DNA from: Candidatus Thermokryptus sp.
Lineage (GTDB): Bacteria; Bacteroidota; Ignavibacteria; Kryptoniales; Kryptoniaceae
DNA length: 13,110 nucleotides
Assembly (NCBI GenBank): GCA_028276305.1
Contig: JAPYWO010000006.1
Span: 1 to 13,110 of the forward strand
Direction: 5' to 3'
The translations under genes were made by a program, and so were the position numbers. Position 1 is the first letter of the stretch, and each line of letters starts with the position of its first letter. The notes below the pieces were generated by a model. That model saw only the letters and a program-made list of their open reading frames with translations. It was not told the origin of the DNA and did no database searches. This document shows, one piece after another, positions 1-6,937 of the stretch.

Positions 1-102
1 AAGGCAGACGGTTTTGACAACTCCCCCGAAATCAACTTTCCCCATTTTTAACCCGTTCTCGTCAAAAATTTCAATTATCTTTCCCGGGATACCGAGACAC
101 AT
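1..102 (-). CDS. hypC: HypC/HupF family hydrogenase maturation chaperone (5' part only, runs off the left edge)
   Basis: The minus strand from 102 reads 34 codons without a stop, beginning MCLGIPGKIIEI and continuing through MGKVDFGGVVKTVCL at the window edge. The N-terminal MCLGIPG is the signature of the HypC/HupF/HoxL family. In that family Cys2 is the conserved residue that, together with HypD, carries the Fe(CN)2CO unit delivered to the large subunit of [NiFe]-hydrogenase. Full-length HypC is about 75-100 residues, so roughly half or less is present. A good Shine-Dalgarno (GAGGAG) lies 6 nt before the ATG. The gene follows the terminator of the upstream block, so it is likely the first gene of a separate unit, perhaps hypC-hypD-hypE, beyond the window. 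That continuation is inferred. The family call is secure because the signature is so specific. Confidence 0.9.
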   Translation of the reverse strand, partial: MCLGIPGKIIEIFDENGLKMGKVDFGGVVKTVCL

Positions 103-133
103 TTTTATCTCCTCGTTTAAGTTTTCTCAAAAA

Positions 134-162
134 AATTTAGCAACGGCGAAATTAAAAATCAA
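134..162 (-). promoter_or_regulatory. Possible promoter for hypC
   Basis: On the minus strand TTGATT (162-157) and TAAATT (139-134) are separated by 17 nt, placing a start of transcription about 25 nt before the hypC ATG. It sits just downstream of the preceding operon's terminator, where a promoter is expected. Each hexamer matches the sigma-70 consensus at only 4 of 6 bases and the region is AT-rich, so this could be chance. Bacteroidota promoters often use a different consensus (TTTG / TAnnTTTG), which I do not find here at proper spacing. Confidence 0.25.
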
Positions 163-164
163 TC

Positions 165-198
165 AAAAAAAACGCCCCCTCGTTTATGAGAGGGGGCG
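165..198 (-). terminator. Strong intrinsic terminator ending the lipA-to-lipoprotein operon
   Basis: CGCCCCCTC (173-181) and GAGGGGGCG (190-198) form a perfect 9-bp GC-rich stem with an 8-nt loop. On the minus strand the stem is followed directly by eight T residues (172-165), the classical intrinsic terminator layout. It lies just after the stop codon of the minus-strand lipoprotein gene ending at 207. It separates that operon from hypC. Confidence 0.9.
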
Positions 199-206
199 GG
201 ATGTTT

Positions 207-1154
207 TTATAATCTGCTCCACATCTCTTGTATTTGCCTGAGGAGAGTTATCGGATCAGAAGAATGAGGTGCGCCGGCAGGGTCAATTATGTCAAGTTGA
301 AGAGCTGCGTTTTGGAAATCCCCAAGCGTGTAATATGACTGTGCGAGGACAAGCCGTAATCTCTTATGATAGACACGATTGTCGTATTGAAAAACATAAT
401 TTGGATTATCATTCAAAACTTCAAGAGCTCTTTGTATTGCTGATGGAAATTCATTTAAAGCGTGGTGGACAAGCGAAAGCCCAGCTCTTGAATTTGACTT
501 CACGCTTTGTGAAACAGATTGATGAGCGAGTGAATTTAACAGATCATTTTTTGCAAGTGAAAATTCACGCCTATATGCCCTTGTCCAACCTCGCCCGCAT
601 TCAGCGCTTGCTTGAAGCGAATCGTAAATTGTGTTTGTTCTTGCAAGCGTTACAGCGGAATCAAATTTTACCAATGCCCCATCATAATTTCTCGCAGTGA
701 ATAATTGCCAACCCGATTGAATCAAATTTATGATTTTAAGTAACGCTTCATCACCATTTCCACTTAATTGAACTTCATATGGTGATTGAGAATTTGTTGC
801 ATTGTGTGTGATCACTACTTTTCCTGAATAGCTTGTGCCAGATGTAGGCGCAAACCGTATCACAACAGAAATTGACTCACCAGGGGCAAGGTTAAATTGT
901 GAAGTTCCTTGAACGCTGAAACCACTCCCGGAGACATTGATAGAGCCATTTAATCTACCGCTTGATCGTTGTTCGTTTTTTATGCTGATGGTCATATCCT
1001 TTGTGTATGTCACTGGAACTGTGCCGAAGTTAAGCGAGCTCGGAGATACACTCATATATATGACCTCGCTTGGTCCTGTCGTTTGCTTTTTACAGCCGAC
1101 AAAGAAAGATAAAATTGAAACGATTAATGTTAAACTTGCCAAAAACTTTTTCAT
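207..1154 (-). CDS. Lipoprotein with Ig-like (ASH/choice-anchor type) domain and helical TPR-like C-terminal half
   Basis: A 315-residue protein that starts with a lipoprotein signal peptide: basic MKK, a hydrophobic core, and lipobox FVGC with the acylated Cys at residue 21, so it should be membrane-anchored on the outer side of the cell envelope. Residues about 34-134 form an Ig-like beta domain with the pattern of ASH/HYDIN or choice-anchor domains: SPSSLNFGTV at the start, a LAPGESISVVIRFAPTSGT core, and a closing VQLSGNG. Residues about 137-315 look helical with repeated alanine/leucine/aromatic spacing (for example ARNYDGALVKFDSAV and YYTLGDFQNAALQL), suggesting degenerate TPRs. The ATG is preceded by GGGAG at 6 nt. 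It lies 15 bp after the T9SS metallopeptidase gene and just before a terminator, so it is the last gene of the operon. A protein-binding surface role is inferred; no enzymatic motif is visible. Confidence 0.82.
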   Translation of the reverse strand: MKKFLASLTLIVSILSFFVGCKKQTTGPSEVIYMSVSPSSLNFGTVPVTYTKDMTISIKNEQRSSGRLNGSINVSGSGFSVQGTSQFNLAPGESISVVIRFAPTSGTSYSGKVVITHNATNSQSPYEVQLSGNGDEALLKIINLIQSGWQLFTARNYDGALVKFDSAVTLARTNTIYDSLQASAECGRGWTRAYRREFSLAKNDLLNSLAHQSVSQSVKSNSRAGLSLVHHALNEFPSAIQRALEVLNDNPNYVFQYDNRVYHKRLRLVLAQSYYTLGDFQNAALQLDIIDPAGAPHSSDPITLLRQIQEMWSRL

Positions 1155-1169
1155 TTTACTCTCCCATTT

Positions 1170-4100
1170 TTATTTTGCTAAAACCATTTTCATTGTCTTC
1201 GTGAATTTACCGGCGTTGATCTTGTAAAGATAAATTCCAGAACCAACTGCATTTCCGTTGTTATCCTTCCCGTCCCAGACAATAGTATATCTTCCAGCTG
1301 GCTTAAAGTCATTGACAAGCGTCCTGATCTCTTGACCGAGTATATTGTAAATTTTTAGCGTCACGAAAACATCTTCAGCTATATCAAACGAAATACTTGT
1401 GGAAGGGTTAAACGGATTTGGATAGTTTTGGTAAAGTTCAAATTTTTGCGGTATCTCAACCTTAGGCGTTTCAACCATGGTGACCTCGCTCTTGCGAGTC
1501 ACTATGAAATGCCCGAGCTTGTTAATTTCTGCCGTTATGAATTCACCTGTGGATGAAACAATTGAATTCAAACCAACCCATTTCGTCCCATCCCAATAGG
1601 CGATCGTCAATTCATCAATCGGTATTGATGATATTTTCATCGGATCAAGATAAATTTTTAAAATCGCTGGATTTGTCAATTCGTATCCAATCGGGCTAAC
1701 GGTGTAGATTTGACTTAACTTTGAATTTATTTTATCAATTTCCGCGTTGGTGACATCGGAATTTCCGGCAAATGCGATTATATAAGCATCGCCTTTAAGG
1801 GAATTGCGCGGGAATTGAACTTCCATTTTTCCATCGGTTGAAGCGATGTATCCGCCCGAAACCGATTGAAGGAATTGAACATTGAATGTATAAGCAGTGT
1901 CTGAATAAATGAAGCCATATTTTGTCGTACCCCTTACGCGTATCTCAATCGTTCCACTTGAGTTTAAAGTTATATTGTTGTCAACGAAAACTTTATCATT
2001 TGAGTTTGGAACTGGTTGGAAAACTAAGTTAACTACATTTGAACTCTGCGTTAATGTTCCAGATAAATTGCTTTTGTTTAGCTTTGATTGACTTGCGACA
2101 AAAACATCAAGACGTTCGCTAAAAATTGGGTTTTGGAAAAATCCAACAACAAGGGTCGGTCTCGTCGTGTCTGTGTATGCAAATGTTGCCCTCATCATCA
2201 TATTCCAACCGCGTAAAGAAGTACCGTCACTTAATTGAAGATTTTCCATCGGAACCCATTGATTCGGTCTTGTTGGGTGATCCGGACCGAAAAATGCGTA
2301 AGTATAGTTTGTTTTTGTCGTGCTGTCCATCCCGACATATGTTCCAATGGTGTCATTTTCAGTAAAGCCAATATAGATCGTTCCAAGGTTTTTCAATTGA
2401 GAAGCGTATGGGCTTAAATCAATTGTTAGAAATTGCCCATCATATCCTGGTCTATTTGTCGCAAAAATAAATGGCGTAATTATGTCATTCCCTGGTAATC
2501 CATTGTTGTCAGACCAAACATGGAAGTAAAAATCTTTCGGAGCGTTTGCGGGGATATTTGAGCCGGAGAATTCTTGCGCAAAAGCAGCGAGTATTTTGGC
2601 GTTTACAAGTTGATTGACGCTTACTTCAGGGACGAATTTCACAGCCCAACCATATCCGATTCTGTTATTTCCAAAACCGAGGAAGTTAGCTTGCCCAGAG
2701 AATCTATCAGGTGTCCCGTCATCATAAGCAGTTTCAACATAAAAAGCAACTTGCCTCCCCTGTGAACTGTATGAATAGGTTGCGCTTGTTGAACCAGTAT
2801 TGATAACGGCGAAGATAACCATCGTTACAGTTGAACCAAATTCCGGGACCGAGAATTGCGTCCCAATCGGAACATCAACGATTTGTTTCACATTTTGACC
2901 TAGTTTTATCGCTTTTATCTTTAAAAGAGAGGAACTCGCCGTGAAAGTTACTTTCAATGATTCACCGTACGCAAACGCGATATAATCAACAGCGTAACCC
3001 CAAACGCTTTGATTTGTTACATTGACATTTGGGTCGGTATGGAAATTCGCCTCTTTCGGTTTCCCTGAAATTGGGTAAGTATAGCCGTATTTGCTATCAA
3101 CGGTTTTATCGTTTAGATAATTTGCGATGAACCAATTAGTCAAAAGTTGCGTGAAGTCATACCCAGCCCCAATACTTGATAAAACATTGTTCAATCCTTG
3201 AGCACCATTTGCTGGTTCTTGTACCACCCGCTTCAAGACGCCATCTCCGAGTTGCTCGGTGTAGTAAAGTGTAAATAAAGCTGCTCTGGCGTAATCGGCG
3301 AGGACATTTCCACTTATGTTATTCCAGTCAAAAAGTGGAACATCGGGGTTGTTGAAATATGTTGATGGACTTCTCAAAGGATAACCGCAAATCACTTCTG
3401 CAACTTCAGAAAGCCCTTCGTTTATAAAAGTTGCTTCATCTCTATCGTAATTGTAGTGGATTAAATGTTGATATTCATGGGCAAGCGTGCTTAAAGGTCT
3501 TTCCGGATTGCGAGTATTGTTGTAGTAAATCCCTGGATACGAGTCAATGTAAAGTATATCCCTTCTATTACTTCCAGAATTATCAGTTTGGTCCCATGAG
3601 AAGAAAAAGCCAGCAACATAGCTACCGCCGGGTTGCCATCCATCTTTTATGTCAGTGATGAGAAAATCAGTTTTACCGTCACCATCCTTGTTCGGTGGAT
3701 TTCCAAAGTATTGATGGTCAAGTGCAACTATACCTTTGCTCGGGTCACGGGAAGCAGGTGGGGTTTGATATTCAAGGGCGTTTAAAATTGCGTTCACTTC
3801 AACCTGGGTGACATGACCGTTGTTAAGCTCCGTCGTATCTACCCAAACTTGTGTCAAATTACCAATCGCTCTTAATTCCGCCACGATGTAATCAAATTGT
3901 CCTGTCACAAGGTTATAAACATAAAAGTTTCTTCTTGTCCCGACCGTGTCAGCTGTCTTTGAGGGGATGTTTTTTTCAAGCGACGATTTCAACATCAAAG
4001 CGTAAAGTTCAGGGTTGTGAATCCGGGTGTTTTCAAGCGCTTGTTTCGCTATATCGTCGTTTAAAAATACAGTTCCACAAATCGGTGTTCCTATATCGTC

Positions 4101-4208
4101 TATGGCGTTATCAAGCGTAATTTTATTTATCCCGCTTCCCTTGTTTAAGTTTTGCGCAAGTGAAAAGTTCAAAAGGAATAAAACGAAAAATATAAATTTT
4201 GCCTTCAT
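1170..4208 (-). CDS. Secreted HExxH metallopeptidase with T9SS C-terminal sorting domain
   Basis: A 1012-residue protein with a Sec signal peptide (hydrophobic residues 4-17, likely cleaved near SLAQ at 19). The zinc site HEYQH is at residues 244-248, followed by NEGLSE at 263-268, whose E264 or E268 is the likely third ligand. This HExxH + NEGxSE arrangement is that of gluzincin-like secreted peptidases related to M30 (hyicolysin) and M6-like enzymes; the exact family is uncertain. The middle, about 400-900, is rich in beta-sandwich-like sequence. It is followed by a region with YWDGTKWVGL and INKLGHFIV, a module often seen before sorting domains. The last ~90 residues are a Por secretion/T9SS sorting domain: YPNPFNP at 929-935, then LKIYNILGQEIRTLV, and GSGIYLYKI near the end. 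The protein should cross the outer membrane through T9SS and be attached or released at the surface. The ATG has GGAGGG 4 nt upstream. Downstream, a lipoprotein gene follows after 15 bp. Confidence 0.9.
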   Translation of the reverse strand: MKAKFIFFVLFLLNFSLAQNLNKGSGINKITLDNAIDDIGTPICGTVFLNDDIAKQALENTRIHNPELYALMLKSSLEKNIPSKTADTVGTRRNFYVYNLVTGQFDYIVAELRAIGNLTQVWVDTTELNNGHVTQVEVNAILNALEYQTPPASRDPSKGIVALDHQYFGNPPNKDGDGKTDFLITDIKDGWQPGGSYVAGFFFSWDQTDNSGSNRRDILYIDSYPGIYYNNTRNPERPLSTLAHEYQHLIHYNYDRDEATFINEGLSEVAEVICGYPLRSPSTYFNNPDVPLFDWNNISGNVLADYARAALFTLYYTEQLGDGVLKRVVQEPANGAQGLNNVLSSIGAGYDFTQLLTNWFIANYLNDKTVDSKYGYTYPISGKPKEANFHTDPNVNVTNQSVWGYAVDYIAFAYGESLKVTFTASSSLLKIKAIKLGQNVKQIVDVPIGTQFSVPEFGSTVTMVIFAVINTGSTSATYSYSSQGRQVAFYVETAYDDGTPDRFSGQANFLGFGNNRIGYGWAVKFVPEVSVNQLVNAKILAAFAQEFSGSNIPANAPKDFYFHVWSDNNGLPGNDIITPFIFATNRPGYDGQFLTIDLSPYASQLKNLGTIYIGFTENDTIGTYVGMDSTTKTNYTYAFFGPDHPTRPNQWVPMENLQLSDGTSLRGWNMMMRATFAYTDTTRPTLVVGFFQNPIFSERLDVFVASQSKLNKSNLSGTLTQSSNVVNLVFQPVPNSNDKVFVDNNITLNSSGTIEIRVRGTTKYGFIYSDTAYTFNVQFLQSVSGGYIASTDGKMEVQFPRNSLKGDAYIIAFAGNSDVTNAEIDKINSKLSQIYTVSPIGYELTNPAILKIYLDPMKISSIPIDELTIAYWDGTKWVGLNSIVSSTGEFITAEINKLGHFIVTRKSEVTMVETPKVEIPQKFELYQNYPNPFNPSTSISFDIAEDVFVTLKIYNILGQEIRTLVNDFKPAGRYTIVWDGKDNNGNAVGSGIYLYKINAGKFTKTMKMVLAK

Positions 4209-4224
4209 CGCTCCCTCCGTTTGT

Positions 4225-4524
4225 TTATTTTTCTAAAACTTTGAAACTCTTTACCACGAATTTCCCCTTTTCCATTCCCTTTGTCTCCTTTCGCTCAACC
4301 TCAATCAGGACATATCTACCTTGATTTTCCCACAAAGATTTATAAACAGGTGAATTTTTTGAAATCAAATAAACTTTTCCATCCTTACTTTCTATGGCAA
4401 GCTCAACAAATGGCTCGTTCCCGGTTGTGTAAATTTTCCCTTCAATCATTTGCTTTTGAGGTGATGAAGATGACAAAAGATAACATCCTGAAATTAAAAA
4501 CAATACCAAATAAACTATCCTCAC
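4225..4524 (-). CDS. Small lipoprotein of unknown function
   Basis: A 99-residue protein with a very short lipoprotein signal: MRIVYLVLFLISGC, lipobox ISGC and acylated Cys at residue 14. The mature part (about 85 residues) alternates hydrophobic and charged residues, with segments such as EGKIYTTGNEPFVELAIES, KVYLIS and GRYVLIEVERKE. That pattern suggests a small beta-barrel resembling an OB-fold, but I do not recognise a named family. The start is GTG at 4524-4522. It overlaps the TGA of the flippase gene in a GTGA junction, implying translational coupling, with GGGG a few bases upstream as the likely ribosome-binding site. It ends 16 bp before the metallopeptidase start. Context suggests an envelope role linked to the secreted protease or surface polysaccharide; this is inference only. 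Confidence 0.75.
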   Translation of the reverse strand: MRIVYLVLFLISGCYLLSSSSPQKQMIEGKIYTTGNEPFVELAIESKDGKVYLISKNSPVYKSLWENQGRYVLIEVERKETKGMEKGKFVVKSFKVLEK

Positions 4525-5969
4525 TCTAACCCCTTGCTTTGATTTTTAAAAAACTCCCTTATCAACTTTGTTTCCTCTTTTGTCAAGAACCTCAAGCTCA
4601 AGAGAAAGATAAAAAACAAAAACAAAATTGTCAATTTTAAGGGTGTGATATAACTCAAAAGGAAGGACACCGCAGTTGCTACTCCAATTTTTGCCAAGCG
4701 TTCATATTCGTATCTTATCGGATAAATCCTCTGGACAACTATGAAAAGAGAAATAGCCATGATGAGATAACTTATCAATGTTGCCCAGGCGGAACCATAC
4801 ATTCCAAGGACTGGAATCAGCGCATAGTTTCCAATTATGTTTGCAACGGCTCCGATTCCGGTTATATAGGGTAAGTACTTCGTCTTTTTTTGAATGTAAA
4901 TTCCCGCTATTAAATTGACATAAATTCCGTTAAACAAATACCCAAGCAAAACTATCGGAACAATCCCAAGCCCTGACCAATAATCCGGATGGATTATATA
5001 TTTGCCAAAGATTTTCAATTTGACGAAATCCTCAATTAAAATTGAGGCAAGGATAAACAAAAAAGCACCTGCCAATGTGAAATAAGTCATAACCCTTGCA
5101 AATAGTTTTTTCGCATTGGGGTTATTTGCGTTTTTGAGGAAAAAAGGACGCCAAGCATAGTCAAACATTGAGACGAAAAGCATCATAAAAATTCCAAGAC
5201 GATAGTTCGCTTGATAGACGCCGACAGTTGCGTCATCCGTAAGCGCTTTTAAAATCGGTCGGTCTATAACTTGAATCACAATCGCAGATAAACCAGAGGG
5301 GATGTACGGTAGTCCGAATTTTAGAAGTTCAATGTATAATTTTTTCAAAAATGAGAAAGAGAAATTTTTTAAAATTATCGGTGAAACCAGGAAAAATGTC
5401 AAAGCTGATGAAACGAGAGCGCTTATGAAAACTCCATAAACCCCGAGTTTGAACTTTAAAAGCAAAATGATGTTTAAAGCGACATTTGTGACGATGTTTA
5501 TGATTTTTATAGTTGAAAAGGTTAACGCCTTACTTTCAAGCCGTAATGCTGATAAAGGTATTATACAAAGCGCATCAAAAAATAAAACCCAAGCGGAATA
5601 TTTTATGCAAACCGAAAATTCATAGGGTATGTTGATTAACTCAGCTATTTTCTCTGAAGAGAGATGGATTAATGAAGAAAATAAAAGCGATGTCAAAAAA
5701 ATTGAGATAAAAGGTGTGCTGAAGTTTTCTTTCTTATCCCCAATTTCAAGTGAAGAAGCATATCGCATATATGCTGATTCCATCCCGTAAGAATAAATGA
5801 TGTTAAGAAAAGCTATATATGCGTAAATTGTCGTGACGATTCCGTATTGGTCGGGCTTTAAGACATTTGTATAGAATGGGACAAGTATAAAGTTTAAAAA
5901 TCTCCCGATAATTGTGCTTAATCCGTAAATGGCTGTTTCTTTCCCGAGTTGCTTTATCTGGTCAAACAT
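4521..5969 (-). CDS. Wzx-like polysaccharide/oligosaccharide flippase (MOP superfamily, PST family)
   Basis: A 482-residue integral membrane protein with about 12-14 hydrophobic helices across its whole length, the size and topology of O-antigen/exopolysaccharide translocases. The N-terminus, GLSTIIGRFLNFILVPFYTN then LKPDQYGIVTTIYAYIAFLN, follows the Polysacc_synt pattern of an amphipathic start, a first long helix and the conserved YG turn. Such proteins move lipid-linked oligosaccharides from the inner to the outer leaflet of the cytoplasmic membrane. No glycosyltransferase, Wzy or Wzz gene is next to it, so its substrate cannot be told, and it is not part of a visible polysaccharide cluster. 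The ATG lies 6 bp after the lipA stop with no clear Shine-Dalgarno. The stop overlaps the next gene's GTG start by 4 bp. Together these indicate co-transcription and probable coupling. Confidence 0.87.
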   Translation of the reverse strand: MFDQIKQLGKETAIYGLSTIIGRFLNFILVPFYTNVLKPDQYGIVTTIYAYIAFLNIIYSYGMESAYMRYASSLEIGDKKENFSTPFISIFLTSLLFSSLIHLSSEKIAELINIPYEFSVCIKYSAWVLFFDALCIIPLSALRLESKALTFSTIKIINIVTNVALNIILLLKFKLGVYGVFISALVSSALTFFLVSPIILKNFSFSFLKKLYIELLKFGLPYIPSGLSAIVIQVIDRPILKALTDDATVGVYQANYRLGIFMMLFVSMFDYAWRPFFLKNANNPNAKKLFARVMTYFTLAGAFLFILASILIEDFVKLKIFGKYIIHPDYWSGLGIVPIVLLGYLFNGIYVNLIAGIYIQKKTKYLPYITGIGAVANIIGNYALIPVLGMYGSAWATLISYLIMAISLFIVVQRIYPIRYEYERLAKIGVATAVSFLLSYITPLKLTILFLFFIFLLSLRFLTKEETKLIREFFKNQSKGLE

Positions 5970-5975
5970 CAGAAT

Positions 5976-6857
5976 TTACCAGACGATGTGTGATTCCGCA
6001 TGATATGAACTCCTGACGAGCGGACCCGACTCAACATACTTGAACCCCATTTCAAGTCCAATTTTTTTAAGCATCTCAAATTCCTCTGGCTGGACAAATC
6101 TATCAACCGGTAGATGCATCTTTGTTGGTTGGAGGTATTGCCCAAGGGTTAGTATGTCAACATCAATTGAGCGAAGGTCTTTCATAACATCAATGACTTC
6201 TTCTGTTTTCTCGCCAATCCCAAGCATAAGCCCTGTCTTTGTGACTAAACCATGTTTTTTGCAATATTCAAGAACCTTCAAACTTCTTTCGTATTTTGCT
6301 TGTGGTCTGACTATTTTATAAAGACGCGGAACGGTTTCAACATTATGGTTCAAAATGTCGGGCTTTGCTTCAATTACTATGTCAAGTGCTTTTTCATCTC
6401 CCTTGAAATCGGGAATTAACACTTCAACCCTGCATTCTGGGACGATCTCTCTTATCTTTTTTATTGTCTCTGCGAAAATTCCAGCACCACCATCTTTCAA
6501 ATCGTCTCTATTAACAGATGTTATCACAGCGTGTTTTATTCCCATGAGTTTAACAGCTTGCGCGACCCTTCGCGGTTCGTCAATGTCAAGCCCAACAGGT
6601 TTGCCTGTCTTGACAGCGCAAAAGCCACAACTTCTCGTGCAGATATCTCCAAGTATCATGAAAGTAGCTGTTCCCCTTGACCAGCATTCAGACATATTCG
6701 GACATCTCGCCTCTTCACAAACCGTGTGAAGTTTATGATCAGAGACGATGTTTCGCACCTTCATAAAGGACTCATTTACTTGAAGTTTTATCCTTAACCA
6801 TTCGGGTCTTCTCTCTTTAATCTGCATCTGCCAGGTGGATTTTGTTTTTAATTTCAT
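5976..6857 (-). CDS. lipA: Lipoyl synthase (radical SAM)
   Basis: A 293-residue LipA of normal length. It inserts two sulfur atoms into octanoyl groups on lipoyl domains of 2-oxoacid dehydrogenases or the glycine cleavage H protein, in the cytoplasm. The LipA-specific auxiliary cluster motif CEEARCPNMSEC supplies Cys47, Cys52 and Cys58. The radical SAM motif CTRSCGFC supplies Cys73, Cys77 and Cys80. The C-terminal RSSYHAE (from residue 282) contains the conserved serine that ligates the auxiliary cluster. All key residues are present. It appears to be the first gene of the leftward operon, divergent from the vWA gene. The ATG at 6857 has no Shine-Dalgarno. A second ATG at residue 11 (6827) would still keep the family's usual N-terminus (RRPEWLRIKL), and a TAACTTTG box at 6866-6859, resembling the Bacteroidota -7 element, would fit that later start. 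I kept the upstream start. No lipB or lplA is visible here. Confidence 0.97.
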   Translation of the reverse strand: MKLKTKSTWQMQIKERRPEWLRIKLQVNESFMKVRNIVSDHKLHTVCEEARCPNMSECWSRGTATFMILGDICTRSCGFCAVKTGKPVGLDIDEPRRVAQAVKLMGIKHAVITSVNRDDLKDGGAGIFAETIKKIREIVPECRVEVLIPDFKGDEKALDIVIEAKPDILNHNVETVPRLYKIVRPQAKYERSLKVLEYCKKHGLVTKTGLMLGIGEKTEEVIDVMKDLRSIDVDILTLGQYLQPTKMHLPVDRFVQPEEFEMLKKIGLEMGFKYVESGPLVRSSYHAESHIVW

Positions 6858-6937
6858 ACAAAGTTAAAAATTTTGTTTGAGAAATGAAATTTTTGTTTTT
6901 GCTCCCTTTGGTTTAAATTCAAATAAAAAAACGATTC

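Noticed and set aside
14..241. 75-codon plus-strand open frame at the left edge
   Set aside because: It runs antisense through hypC and across the terminator and has no recognisable protein features. The minus-strand hypC reading explains the region.
269..700. 143-codon plus-strand open frame inside the lipoprotein gene
   Set aside because: It is antisense to a gene with a clear lipobox, Ig-like domain and ribosome-binding site. Its sequence shows no motif and looks like a shadow.
6355..6729. 124-codon plus-strand open frame within lipA
   Set aside because: It is entirely antisense to the well-supported lipoyl synthase, including its cysteine motifs.
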